From: Candidatus Dechloromonas phosphoritropha
Lineage (GTDB): Bacteria > Pseudomonadota > Gammaproteobacteria > Burkholderiales > Rhodocyclaceae
Assembly: GCA_016722705.1 (NCBI GenBank)
Contig: JADKGN010000004.1
Coordinates: 186,001-250,000 of the forward strand
Length of the DNA stretch: 64,000 nucleotides
Direction of reading: 5' to 3'
Part shown: positions 33,915 to 43,352 of the stretch, in pieces
How positions within the stretch are numbered: position 1 is the stretch's first letter
Layout: the number at the start of each line of letters is the position of its first letter
Position numbers and translations under genes: made by a program
The notes under the pieces: generated by a model
Database searches by the model: none
Seen by the model: the letters and a program-made list of their open reading frames with translations, nothing else
Told to the model about the DNA's origin: nothing

Positions 33915-36608
33915 TCACAGCCTGCCCGCGACCCAGCCGGCAACCGAGGCCAGCGCCGCCGGAAGGTTCTCCGGCTGCGTGCCGCCGGCCTGCGCCATGT
34001 CCGGGCGGCCACCGCCCTTGCCGCCGACCTGCTGGGCGACCATGTTGACCAGTTCGCCGGCCTTGACCCTGGCGGTGAGGTCGGCGGTGACGCCAGCGAT
34101 CAACGTTACCTTGCCGTCGGCCACCGCAGCCAGCACGATGGCGGCCGTCTTCAGCTTGTCCTTCAACTTGTCCATGGTCTCGCGCAAGGCATTGATGTCC
34201 GCCCCTTCCAGCCTGACTGCAAGAACCCTGACCCCATTGACGTCGGTTGCCTGATTGACCATGTCGTCGCCCTGCGCCGACGCCAGCTTGCCCTTGAGCG
34301 CCGCCAGTTCGCGTTCCAGCTTGCGCACCTGGTGGAGCACCGCGGCAACACGGGCCGGCACGTCTTTCGGCAGCACCTTCAGTGTGCCGGCAACGCCGCC
34401 GAGCGCCGCTTCCATTCCCTGCATGTAGGCCAGCGCATTGTCGCCGGTGACCGCCTCGACGCGGCGCACGCCAGCCGCGACGCCACCTTCGGCACTGATG
34501 CTGAAGAGGCCAATGTCGCCAGTGCGGGCAACATGCGTGCCACCGCACAGTTCGCGCGACGAACCGATGTCGAGTACCCGCACGGTATCGCCGTACTTCT
34601 CGCCGAACAGCATCATGGCGCCAAGGTTCTGCGCTTCGGCAATCGGCAGTACGCGGCATTCGTTGGCGGTGTTGGCAAGAATCTCGGCATTGACGAGTTG
34701 CTCGACGCGGCGGATTTCCGAATTGGTCAGCGGCTGGTTGTGCACGAAGTCGAAGCGGGTCTTGTCCGGGTCCACCTGCGACCCCTTCTGCTGCACGTGG
34801 TCGCCGAGCACATCGCGCAACGCCTTGTGCAGCAGGTGGGTCGCCGAGTGGTTGCGCATGGTGCGCATGCGGGCCAGGACATCCACCCTGGCGGCGACGC
34901 CGTTGCCGACCGTGATGGCCCCAGTCCTGACGATGCCGTGGTGCCCGAAGACGGCTGCCTGAATCTTCTGCGTATCCTCGACGGCGAAGGTACCATGCAC
35001 CGACTGCAGCACGCCACGATCGCCAACCTGGCCGCCGGATTCGGCGTAGAACGGCGTGTTGTCGAGCACGACGACGCCTGTTTCGCCCTCGTTTAGCTGG
35101 TTGACCGCAGCACTGTCCTTGTAGAGCGCCAGGACATTGGCTTTGTATTCGAGACTGTCGTAGCCATGGAAGGTGGTGGCAGGGCCGTCGTAATCGAGGT
35201 TGGCGGCCATCCTGAACTTGCCGGCGGCACGCGCCTGTTCCTTCTGGCGCGCCATCGCGGTATCGAAGGAGGTAATTTCGACTGTCATGCTTACCGCTGC
35301 ACCCTGGCCAACTATTGCTCCACTAGCTACGTGCACTACCGGGGATTTCTTGATATTCACTCTGCGCTCGCGGCAGATGTCCTGCGTCAGATCGAGCGGG
35401 AAACCGTAAGTGTCGTGTAGCTTGAAAGCGACCTCACCGCTGAACTCCGTCTTGCCTGATTGCTCCATCGCCGTCAGCTCGCCTTCGAGGATCGCCATGC
35501 CGTGCTCGATGGTCTCGAAGAAGCGGTCCTCTTCCTGCCTCAGCATCGCCATGACGCGCGCCTGATAGCGCGCCAGTTCCGGATAGGCAGCACCCATTTC
35601 GGCGACGAGGTCGGGCACCATCCTGTGGAAAAAGGCAGCGCGCGCGCCCAGCTTGTAGCCGTGGCGGATGGCGCGGCGGATGATCCGGCGCAGCACGTAA
35701 CCGCGTCCCTCGTTGCCGGGAATGACGCCGTCGGCAATCAGGAAAGCACAGGCGCGAATGTGGTCGGCCAGCACCTTGAGTGACGGGCTGTTCATGTCAG
35801 CAGCGCTGGTTTCACGCGCGGCGGCGGCGATCAGCGTCCGGAACAGGTCAATCTCGTAGTTGGCATGGACGCCCTGCAGCACGGCGGCGATGCGCTCGAG
35901 GCCCATGCCGGTATCAACCGAGGGCTTGGGCAGCGGGTGCATGACGCCGTGTTCGTCACGGTTGAACTGCATGAAGACGATGTTCCAGATCTCGATGTAA
36001 CGGTCGCCGTCTTCCTCGGGCGTTCCTGGCGGGCCACCCCAGTGCTGCTCGCCGTGGTCGTAGAAGATTTCGGTACACGGACCGCAGGGGCCGATGTCGC
36101 CCATCATCCAGAAATTGTCGGAAGCGTAGCGGGCACCCTTGTTGTCGCCGATGCGGATGCAGCGCTCGCCGGGGATGCCGATCTCGCGGGTCCAGATGTC
36201 GTAGGCCTCGTCGTCCTCGGCATAGACCGTCACCCACAGCCTGTCGGACGGGAGTTTGTAGACTTCCGTCAGGAGTTCCCAGGCATACCTGATCGCGTCG
36301 TCCTTGAAGTAGTCGCCAAAGCTGAAGTTGCCCAGCATCTCGAAGAAAGTATGGTGGCGCGCGGTGTAGCCGACATTCTCGAGGTCGTTGTGCTTGCCCC
36401 CGGCGCGCACGCATTTCTGCGACGTCGTCGCACGGTTGTACGGGCGCTTGTCGAAGCCGAGGAAGACGTCCTTGAACTGGTTCATCCCGGCATTGGTAAA
36501 CAACAGGGTCGGGTCCTCGTGCGGCACCAGCGAGCTCGAAGCGACGATCTGGTGGCCCTTGGAGGCAAAGAAGTCGAGAAACTGCTGGCGGATTTCGGCG
36601 CTTGTCAT
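33915..36608 (-). CDS. alaS: alanine-tRNA ligase
   Basis: The 897 aa protein begins MTSAEIRQQFLDFFASKGH and has the class II aminoacylation core (LLFTNAGMNQFKDVFLG, TTSQKCVRAGGKHNDLENVG). The editing domain has HSATHLLHKALRDVLG and the CGGTHV zinc motif. The C-Ala domain ends GGKGGGRPDMAQAGG. Length is near the family norm of about 875. It charges tRNA-Ala and removes mis-attached Ser and Gly. Confidence 0.98.
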   Translation of the reverse strand: MTSAEIRQQFLDFFASKGHQIVASSSLVPHEDPTLLFTNAGMNQFKDVFLGFDKRPYNRATTSQKCVRAGGKHNDLENVGYTARHHTFFEMLGNFSFGDYFKDDAIRYAWELLTEVYKLPSDRLWVTVYAEDDEAYDIWTREIGIPGERCIRIGDNKGARYASDNFWMMGDIGPCGPCTEIFYDHGEQHWGGPPGTPEEDGDRYIEIWNIVFMQFNRDEHGVMHPLPKPSVDTGMGLERIAAVLQGVHANYEIDLFRTLIAAAARETSAADMNSPSLKVLADHIRACAFLIADGVIPGNEGRGYVLRRIIRRAIRHGYKLGARAAFFHRMVPDLVAEMGAAYPELARYQARVMAMLRQEEDRFFETIEHGMAILEGELTAMEQSGKTEFSGEVAFKLHDTYGFPLDLTQDICRERRVNIKKSPVVHVASGAIVGQGAAVSMTVEITSFDTAMARQKEQARAAGKFRMAANLDYDGPATTFHGYDSLEYKANVLALYKDSAAVNQLNEGETGVVVLDNTPFYAESGGQVGDRGVLQSVHGTFAVEDTQKIQAAVFGHHGIVRTGAITVGNGVAARVDVLARMRTMRNHSATHLLHKALRDVLGDHVQQKGSQVDPDKTRFDFVHNQPLTNSEIRRVEQLVNAEILANTANECRVLPIAEAQNLGAMMLFGEKYGDTVRVLDIGSSRELCGGTHVARTGDIGLFSISAEGGVAAGVRRVEAVTGDNALAYMQGMEAALGGVAGTLKVLPKDVPARVAAVLHQVRKLERELAALKGKLASAQGDDMVNQATDVNGVRVLAVRLEGADINALRETMDKLKDKLKTAAIVLAAVADGKVTLIAGVTADLTARVKAGELVNMVAQQVGGKGGGRPDMAQAGGTQPENLPAALASVAGWVAGRL

Positions 36609-36690
36609 AAGCTGGCGGCCTCAAAAACGTTAAGTGCGAAGCCGTCAATTTTAAAAGAAAACCGGACCGCCCATGCGGCTGGCAGCGCCG

Positions 36691-37398
36691 CTACCCGGCA
36701 AAACGATCGAGGCGATCGGTAAACAGGCTACTGACGCCACGCTCGAACAGCGTTTTTGCCTGTTCCAGCGTGTTGACCGTGTAGCACAGCACCGGGATAT
36801 CGTGTGCCGTCGCTTCGGCGATAATTTCGTCGCTGACCAGGTCGGCGGCGCAATGCAGCGTCACCGCCTGCAATCGGTCCAGTTGCGCATACCAGTCGGC
36901 GGGCGGCACCTCGAAAAGAACGCCGCGGCTGATTTCCGGCGCCACGTCGCGCGCCACCTCGAGGGCTGCGAGCGAGAAGGAAGACAGCAGCGGTTGAATC
37001 GTCGCCCCGCACCACAGGTCGGCGGTCAGCCGGGCGACGACAGCGGCCGTCGCCAGTTCGTGGCCGATTGCCGGCTTGATCTCGACGTTGGCCAGCAAGC
37101 CCAATTCACGGCACAGTGCGGCGGCTTCCGCAAATAATGGAACGGGTTCGCCGTTTCCGGCATCGAGCTTGAACAGGACCACGTCCGGTGTATCGCAAAC
37201 GTGGCCCGTGCCGTTGGTCGTGCGTTCCAGCGTTTCATCGTGAATCAGCACCGGCGTTCCGTCCGCCGAGAGCATGACGTCGAATTCGACCGCCTGGTAG
37301 CCGAGGCTGGCCGCCAGCCGGATGCCGGCCAGCGTGTTTTCCGGAGCCAGGGTTCCGCCACCGCGATGGGCAATCCAGCGCGGCAGCGGGGGGTGCAT
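36691..37398 (-). CDS. ugpQ: glycerophosphodiester phosphodiesterase
   Basis: The 235 aa TIM-barrel enzyme has the catalytic WIAHRGGGTLAPENTLAG, the metal ligand set EFDVMLSADGTPVLIHDETLERTT and a late NVEIKPA. It cleaves glycerophosphodiesters to glycerol 3-phosphate and an alcohol. The ATG at 37398 overlaps the ugpB stop by one base (TGATG), so it is translationally coupled to the binding protein, which supports the UgpQ name and a cytoplasmic site. No signal peptide is seen. Confidence 0.9.
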   Translation of the reverse strand: MHPPLPRWIAHRGGGTLAPENTLAGIRLAASLGYQAVEFDVMLSADGTPVLIHDETLERTTNGTGHVCDTPDVVLFKLDAGNGEPVPLFAEAAALCRELGLLANVEIKPAIGHELATAAVVARLTADLWCGATIQPLLSSFSLAALEVARDVAPEISRGVLFEVPPADWYAQLDRLQAVTLHCAADLVSDEIIAEATAHDIPVLCYTVNTLEQAKTLFERGVSSLFTDRLDRFAG

Positions 37399-38765
37399 CA
37401 GAAGGGCTGCGCCTTCTTCAAGGCCGGCGTCGCATTGAGGACCGACATGCCGCGACTGACCGCAGTATCGAGTGCGGCCTTGGACGGCTTTTTGTCTGAC
37501 CACGCCAGCTCGATTTCCTCATCGGTGATTATGCGCACCGCATCGATATCCGAAACGTTCAGCGCTGACGGCAGTTTGGAATTCGTACCCTTCAAGGAAA
37601 CATAGGCGGCTTGCAGCGCTTCGTCGTCGTCCTTCAGAATTTTGCTGCGTGCAGCGGCGCGGGCGGCGGCGGTCAGCGGCAAGCCACCATAGGCGCGCAC
37701 CAGCTCGATCTGATTATCCGGCGCCAGCAGGTACGAGACAAACTTGGCGGCCTGCTTGTATTCGGCCGGCGAGCGGCCCGCCCCCACCCACAGTGAAGCG
37801 CCATCGGCCAGCGACGGCCGGCGGCCGCCATAGACGTCTTCGTGATAAGGCATCGGCGCGACGCCAAGTTCGACACCCTTGGCATCGCGGAAAGCGATCG
37901 ACTGGTTCGAGTCGGCAGTAATCATCGCGCACTCGCCCGAGGCGAATTTCTGGTTGGCCTCGTCGCGGCGACCGAACAGGCGGAAATAATTGGCCTTGGT
38001 CCACGTCGACATCATCGCCACGTGTTTGACCTGCGGCAGGCCGTTGAAAGCAAGCTGACCCTTGTCAGTCGTCGCCTGCAAGCCGGAAACTGCGCTGACG
38101 TTGTCGACATGCACCCAAACCGGCCAGGCCGTGGTGTAGGGACACGAATAACCAGCATCCTGCAGTTTGTCGAGCATGCCCTGCATCTCGAACCAGGTCT
38201 TCGGCGGCTGCTCCGGATTCAGCTTGGCCTTGCGCAAGGCGTTCTTGTTGTAGAACAGCACCGGGGTCGCGTAGAGAACCGGCAAGGCAACCAGGCGACC
38301 CTTGGCATCGACGACATTGGCCTTCAGGTCATTCGACAGCCCGTCGGCATCCAGCTTGACACCTGCCTTGGCCATCATCTGATAGAGCGGCATGAAGTAC
38401 TTCGACTGGCTCAACACCTCGCTCATGTCATAGCGATGCATCAGGTTCAGACCAGCCGGCCTCTCGCCTTTTTGCAGCCGCACCAGTTTCAGGTTACCGC
38501 CGGTGTCCTTGTTAAAACGATCGACAAAGCCTTGCAGGGCCTTCTCGCCTTCCGGGCTCAGGTTGTGCGCCAGCTCGAAGTCGCCCGAGGCGGCCACGGC
38601 AGCCTCCGGTTTTTCAGCAGCTTTCGCAACGGGCTTCTTGACAGATTTTGCAGTCGATTTGGCAGCCGGCTTGGATGCCTGCTTGGCGGAAGGTTCTGCG
38701 GCCAGCGCTGGAAAGGCCAGAGCCAGGCTGGCGGCGATTACCAGGGGGCGAATGAAATGCGACAT
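37398..38765 (-). CDS. ugpB: sn-glycerol 3-phosphate/glycerophosphodiester ABC binding protein
   Basis: The 455 aa protein has a Sec signal peptide (MSHFIRPLVIAASLALAFPALAA), then an unusual Ala/Lys-rich linker of about 40 residues (KQASKPAAKSTAKSVKKPVA). The solute-binding domain follows, with the UgpB-like features LPVLYATPVLFYNKNALRKA, FASGECAMITADSN, GVAPMPYHEDV and SLADGASLWV. It should deliver glycerol phosphodiesters to an ABC importer. No ugpA, ugpE or ugpC gene follows, so the permease must lie elsewhere. The start has GGAG at the right distance. Confidence 0.85.
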   Translation of the reverse strand: MSHFIRPLVIAASLALAFPALAAEPSAKQASKPAAKSTAKSVKKPVAKAAEKPEAAVAASGDFELAHNLSPEGEKALQGFVDRFNKDTGGNLKLVRLQKGERPAGLNLMHRYDMSEVLSQSKYFMPLYQMMAKAGVKLDADGLSNDLKANVVDAKGRLVALPVLYATPVLFYNKNALRKAKLNPEQPPKTWFEMQGMLDKLQDAGYSCPYTTAWPVWVHVDNVSAVSGLQATTDKGQLAFNGLPQVKHVAMMSTWTKANYFRLFGRRDEANQKFASGECAMITADSNQSIAFRDAKGVELGVAPMPYHEDVYGGRRPSLADGASLWVGAGRSPAEYKQAAKFVSYLLAPDNQIELVRAYGGLPLTAAARAAARSKILKDDDEALQAAYVSLKGTNSKLPSALNVSDIDAVRIITDEEIELAWSDKKPSKAALDTAVSRGMSVLNATPALKKAQPF

Positions 38766-38792
38766 AGGTACTCCGAGAGGCGAAAGGTTGCG

Positions 38793-38820
38793 ATTATAAC
38801 GCTCGATTCGCAAGCGTGAA
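38793..38820 (-). promoter_or_regulatory. promoter of ugpB-ugpQ
   Basis: On the minus strand TTCACG (-35) and TATAAT (-10, 38798-38793) are 16 bp apart, about 30 bp upstream of the ugpB start. This is a good sigma70-type match. Confidence 0.6.
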
Positions 38821-38968
38821 GCGCTATAAAAAATACAACGCCACGCCCACTTCGTAGCCGACAACATCCGAATTCCGGGTGATGAAAGCCGTACGGCTGT
38901 TGCGTCCGGAATGGCGACCCGCCGACCGCTGGCAGCAATGCACCTCAGAAGGCATGCTTGCCACAATT

Positions 38969-38992
38969 TACATACATACACGAATGTATGTA
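38969..38992. promoter_or_regulatory. AcrR-type operator of the RND pump operon
   Basis: Half-sites TACATACAT and ATGTATGTA are exact inverted repeats around the 6 bp centre ACACGA. The E. coli AcrR operator upstream of acrAB has the same half-sites. It lies 66 bp before the membrane-fusion gene. A possible promoter (TTTACA at 38966-38971, TAGAAT at 38991-38996, 19 bp apart) surrounds it, so binding would block RNA polymerase. The regulator encoded at 44809-45435 is the obvious ligand. Confidence 0.8.
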
Positions 38993-39058
38993 GAATCCGT
39001 TCATCGTCAATTCTGCAGGTCACACGACCCTGCCGATCGCTATTCCCGGAGCTTCGAC

Positions 39059-40216
39059 ATGCACTCACCTCTCACCCTGCTACATCGTTTTCCGAAAACC
39101 CTGCTGCTTCCTAGCCTCATCAGCGGCGCGCTGTTCCTCGGCGCCTGCTCCAAGACTGAGGCACCGCCAAAGGCAGGCGGCGCAATGCCCGTCACCGTTC
39201 TGGAGATACAGCCACGCAGCGTGCCGAATGCGGTCGAAATCGTGGCACAGACCGAAGGGGCCAAGGAAACCGAGGTACGCGCCCGCGTCGGCGGCATTCT
39301 GATGAAACAGCTCTATCACGAGGGCGCGCCGGTCAAGGCCGGCCAACCGCTGTTTCAGATCGACCGCTCCACCTATGATATTGCCCACGCCGAGGCCAAG
39401 GCCAAGGCCGACCAGACAGCGCGCGAAATGGCGCGGCTCAAGAAACTGGTCGACATTCAGGGCGTCAGCCGCAAGGAATACGACGATGCGATCAGCGCCA
39501 ACGAACTGGCGCAGGCCGCGTTGCGCCAGGCCCAATTGAATCTCTCGTGGACGACGGTCACGGCGCCGGTGGACGGCATCTCCGGGCGGGCGGCAAAATC
39601 GATCGGGAACCTGATTACGGTCGGATCGGACAGCCTGTTGACCTCGGTGTACCAGAATGACCCGATGTGGGTCCGCTTCAGCATCTCGACCAACGAAGCG
39701 GCGCGCCTGCCGGGTGGCCGCCTGACGCCGGAAACTGTCACCGGGGTCGAACTGGTCTTGCCGGACGGCAGCGTATTCCCGGTCAAGGGCAAATTGAACT
39801 TCATGGCCAGCACCATCGACCCGATGCTGGGCACCCGCCAGTTGCGTGCCGAATTCCCGAACAGCGACAGTCGCCTGCTGCCCGGCCAGTTCGTGCGCAT
39901 TCGCCTGCTGGCCGGCGAGCAGGGCGGCATTTTCCTCGTCCCGCAAAGCGCGGTGGTCCAGAGCGAGCAGGGCAATCTGGTGATGACCGCCGATGCCGAG
40001 AACAAGGTCGCGCCGCGCCCGATAAAGACCGGCGAATGGTTTGGCAAGGACTGGATCGTACTTGACGGCCTCAAGGCCGGCGACAAGGTGATTATCGACA
40101 ACCTGATGAAGCTCAGGCCGGGCGCGCCGGTCGATCCGCACCCACCCGCCCCAGCCGCCGGCACCAAGCCGGAAGGCATGTCGGGCATGAGCGCCACGAC
40201 CCCGACCCACGAGTAA
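39059..40216 (+). CDS. RND efflux periplasmic adaptor (AcrA-like)
   Basis: The 385 aa lipoprotein has a lipobox FLGAC (signal peptide about 1-29), then the MFP order: lipoyl/barrel halves around a coiled-coil hairpin (about 100-160, AHAEAKAKADQTAREMARL...VSRKEYDDAISANELAQAALRQAQL), SWTTVTAPVDGISG, and a beta-barrel ending LPGQFVRIRL. It bridges the inner-membrane pump and the outer-membrane channel. The ATG at 39059 follows GGAG. It is the first gene of a four-gene operon under the AcrR-type operator. Confidence 0.94.
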   Translation: MHSPLTLLHRFPKTLLLPSLISGALFLGACSKTEAPPKAGGAMPVTVLEIQPRSVPNAVEIVAQTEGAKETEVRARVGGILMKQLYHEGAPVKAGQPLFQIDRSTYDIAHAEAKAKADQTAREMARLKKLVDIQGVSRKEYDDAISANELAQAALRQAQLNLSWTTVTAPVDGISGRAAKSIGNLITVGSDSLLTSVYQNDPMWVRFSISTNEAARLPGGRLTPETVTGVELVLPDGSVFPVKGKLNFMASTIDPMLGTRQLRAEFPNSDSRLLPGQFVRIRLLAGEQGGIFLVPQSAVVQSEQGNLVMTADAENKVAPRPIKTGEWFGKDWIVLDGLKAGDKVIIDNLMKLRPGAPVDPHPPAPAAGTKPEGMSGMSATTPTHE

Positions 40217-40225
40217 GGAGCGGCC

Positions 40226-43200
40226 ATGTCGAAATTCTTCATCAACCGGCCGATCTTCGCGTCGGTGATCTCGATCATCATCGTCATCGCCGGGTTGGTC
40301 GCCTCGCAGGTGCTGCCGGTCGCGCAGTACCCGCAGATCGCCCCGCCGACGGTGCTGATCACCGCCAACTATCCGGGCGCTTCTGCCGAAACGCTGGCAC
40401 GCACCGTCGCGGCGCCAATCGAGGAACAATTGAGCGGGGTCGAGAACCTGCTGTATTTCACCTCCTCGGCGTCGGCCAACGGCTCGGTCGCCATTACCGC
40501 GACTTTCGATATCGGCACCGACATCGACATCGCCTCGGTCAACGTCAATAACCGGGTCAAGGCCGCCGAGCCGCGCCTGCCGGAAGAAGTACGGCGTAAC
40601 GGCGTGATCGTCCAGAAGCGCTCCAACGACATTCTGCAACTCGTCGCGCTGACTTCCGAAAAAAGCCGCTACAACACGCTGTTTCTCTCCAACTACGCCA
40701 GCCTGAACATCGTCGATGAACTGAAGCGGCTCAAGGGCGTCGGCGACGTCACCATTTTCGGCGCTCAGGATTACTCGATGCGCGTCTGGCTCAAGCCCGA
40801 CCGCATGGCGCAACTGGGCCTGACGACAACCGACATCGCCAACGCGATCCGCATCCAGAACGCCCAGAACGCGGCCGGCAAGATCGGCCAGGAGCCGGCG
40901 CCGGACAGCCAGCAACTGGTTTATACGGTGACTGCCAAGGGCCGCCTGCTGACCCCCGAGGAATTCGGCGACATCGTCATCCGCGCCAGCGGTCCGGGCG
41001 GCGTACTGCGCCTGAAGGACGTTGCCCGCCTCGAACTCGGCGCTTTCAGCTATGACCAGCAGGTCACGCTGGATGGCCAGCCGACCATCGCGATGGGCGT
41101 TTTCCTGCAAACCGGCGCCAACGCGCTGGAAGTGGCGGAAAAAGTGCAAGCGCGGATGGACGAACTCAAAGTCAAGTTCCCAGAAGGCATGGGCTACGTG
41201 ATTCCGTTCGACACCACACGCTTCGTTTCGGCGTCGATTCATGAAGTGGTCAAGACGCTGCTCGAAGCGATGATCCTGGTACTCGCCGTCGTCTACATTT
41301 TTCTGCAGAACTGGCGGGCGACGCTGATCCCGATGACCGCCGTGCCGATCTCCCTGATCGGCACCTTCGCCGGCCTCTGGCTGTTCGGTTTCTCGATCAA
41401 CATGCTGACGCTGTTCGCGATGGTGCTGGCGATTGGCATCGTCGTCGATGACGCCATTGTCGTACTGGAAAACGTCGAGCGCCTGATGTCGGAGGAAAAA
41501 CTGCCGCCGCGCCAGGCGGCCATCAAGGGCATGAAGGAAGTCCAGGGCGCAGTCATCGCCACCACGCTGGTTCTGGTCGCGGTTTTCGTGCCGGTCGCTT
41601 TCCTTGGCGGCATCGCCGGCCAGCTCTACAAACAATTCGCCGTCACTGTGGCCGTTTCCGTGGCGCTCTCCAGCGTTGTCGCACTGACCCTGACTCCCGC
41701 GCTTTGTGCGTTGCTGCTCAAGGCACAGCACGGTGAGAACAAGTTTTTTGCTCCCTTCAACCGCCTGTTCGAGCGGCTCACCAAATCCTACATCGGCGTC
41801 GTTCGCCTGACGGTCAAGCACAGCATCGTCGTTGCGCTACTGTTTGCCCTTGTAATCGGGGCCATCTTCGCTTTTTTCCGCATCATCCCCGGTAGTTTCG
41901 TGCCGGACGAAGACCAGGGCTACCTGATCTCCGCCATCATGCTGCCGGACGGGGCCACGCTCAGACGCACGGCGACGACCGGCGAAAACATGCGCCAGGC
42001 CATTGCCGCCGATCCTGCCGTCATGTACACCTTCGTCGTTTCCGGCTTCGACCTGATCGGCGGCGGCAACAAGCCCAATGCCGGCACCATGTTCATTCCA
42101 CTGCACGACTGGAGCGAACGCGAGGCCAAGGCGCAGGATCTGGCCGGCAAGTTCATGGGCATCGGCATGATGCAACCGGACGGCCTCGGCCTCGTCTTCA
42201 ACCCGCCGCCCATCCAGGGTCTCGGTACGGCAGGCGGCTTTGAAGTATTCGTCCAGAACCGCGTGGACGGGGATGCCCGCAAGCTCGACGAAGTGGTCAA
42301 GAATTTCATGGCCGAGTTACAGAAACGCCCGGAATTCACCCGCGTCTCCACCTTCTTCCGCCCGACCGTGCCGCAGCTTTTCGTCGAGGTCGATGAGCCA
42401 AAGGCGCTGGCGCTCGGCATCCCGCTCGACTCCGTGTATTCGACGCTGCAAAGCACGATGGGCGCGCTTTACGTCAACGACTTCAACAAGGCGGGCCGCG
42501 TCTTTCGCGTGCAGTTGCAGGCCGACGCGGATTACCGCATGAAGCCGGAAGACATCGGCAAAGTCTACGTGCGCAGTTCGACCAGCAACGGGATGATTCC
42601 GCTCTCCGCCATCGCCTCGGTCAAGCGCGTCGTCGGCCCCGAACAGGTCGAACGCTTCAATGGCTTCGTCGCCGCCAAGATCATCGGCGACAGCAAGCCC
42701 AGTGTCAGCTCGGGCGATGCCATCAAGATCGTTGAGGAAGTGGCCGCCGCCACGCTGCCGAGCGGCTATGAAATCTCCTGGACCGGCCAGGCCTTCCAGG
42801 AAAAGCGTTCCGCCGGCTCGTCGATCCAAGCCTTCGCCTTCGCCATCATCATGGTCTTCCTGATCCTTGCCGCGCAGTACGAAAAATGGTCGCTGCCGCT
42901 GGCCGTGGTCATGGCCGTACCGTTCGCGCTGATGGGCGCGCTGACGGCAATCTGGCTGCGTGGCATGCCGAACGATATCTACTTCCAGATCGGACTTGTC
43001 GTGCTGATCGGCCTGGCGTCGAAAAACGCCATTCTGATCGTCGAGTTCGCCGCCCAGAAGCACGCCGAAGGCATGAGCGTCGTCGACGCCGCGCTCGAAG
43101 GCGCCCGCCTGCGCTTCAGGCCCATCATCATGACTTCGCTCGCCTTCGTGCTCGGCGTCGTCCCACTGGTCACGGCTACCGGCGCCGGCGCCGGCGCCCG

Positions 43201-43351
43201 CCAGTCGATGGGCACCGGCGTCTTCGGCGGCATGATCGCCGCCACCTTCATCGCCACCCTCTTCATCCCGCTGTTCTTCAAGTGGCTCGAACGCGGCAAG
43301 CGGGAAATGCCCGACGGCCACGAAGCAGCAACCCAAGCCGAGGAAAACTAA
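40226..43351 (+). CDS. RND multidrug efflux pump, HAE1 family (AcrB-like)
   Basis: The 1041 aa protein starts MSKFFINRPIFASVISIIIV and shows the 12-helix RND plan with two large periplasmic loops. The proton-relay pair DD is in IGIVVDDAIVVLENVERLM, the conserved Lys in GLASKNAILIVEFA, and VPFALMGALTAIWL precedes the second repeat. It exports hydrophobic drugs and detergents using the proton gradient. A ribosome site (AAGGAG) lies 10 bp after the adaptor gene. Confidence 0.96.
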   Translation: MSKFFINRPIFASVISIIIVIAGLVASQVLPVAQYPQIAPPTVLITANYPGASAETLARTVAAPIEEQLSGVENLLYFTSSASANGSVAITATFDIGTDIDIASVNVNNRVKAAEPRLPEEVRRNGVIVQKRSNDILQLVALTSEKSRYNTLFLSNYASLNIVDELKRLKGVGDVTIFGAQDYSMRVWLKPDRMAQLGLTTTDIANAIRIQNAQNAAGKIGQEPAPDSQQLVYTVTAKGRLLTPEEFGDIVIRASGPGGVLRLKDVARLELGAFSYDQQVTLDGQPTIAMGVFLQTGANALEVAEKVQARMDELKVKFPEGMGYVIPFDTTRFVSASIHEVVKTLLEAMILVLAVVYIFLQNWRATLIPMTAVPISLIGTFAGLWLFGFSINMLTLFAMVLAIGIVVDDAIVVLENVERLMSEEKLPPRQAAIKGMKEVQGAVIATTLVLVAVFVPVAFLGGIAGQLYKQFAVTVAVSVALSSVVALTLTPALCALLLKAQHGENKFFAPFNRLFERLTKSYIGVVRLTVKHSIVVALLFALVIGAIFAFFRIIPGSFVPDEDQGYLISAIMLPDGATLRRTATTGENMRQAIAADPAVMYTFVVSGFDLIGGGNKPNAGTMFIPLHDWSEREAKAQDLAGKFMGIGMMQPDGLGLVFNPPPIQGLGTAGGFEVFVQNRVDGDARKLDEVVKNFMAELQKRPEFTRVSTFFRPTVPQLFVEVDEPKALALGIPLDSVYSTLQSTMGALYVNDFNKAGRVFRVQLQADADYRMKPEDIGKVYVRSSTSNGMIPLSAIASVKRVVGPEQVERFNGFVAAKIIGDSKPSVSSGDAIKIVEEVAAATLPSGYEISWTGQAFQEKRSAGSSIQAFAFAIIMVFLILAAQYEKWSLPLAVVMAVPFALMGALTAIWLRGMPNDIYFQIGLVVLIGLASKNAILIVEFAAQKHAEGMSVVDAALEGARLRFRPIIMTSLAFVLGVVPLVTATGAGAGARQSMGTGVFGGMIAATFIATLFIPLFFKWLERGKREMPDGHEAATQAEEN

Positions 43352-43352
43352 G

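Noticed and set aside
39080..41821. Very long antisense reading frame (913 codons) opposite the RND adaptor and pump genes
   Set aside because: It mirrors two genes with full family motifs and has a low-complexity Arg/Asp/His/Gly composition typical of GC-rich antisense frames.
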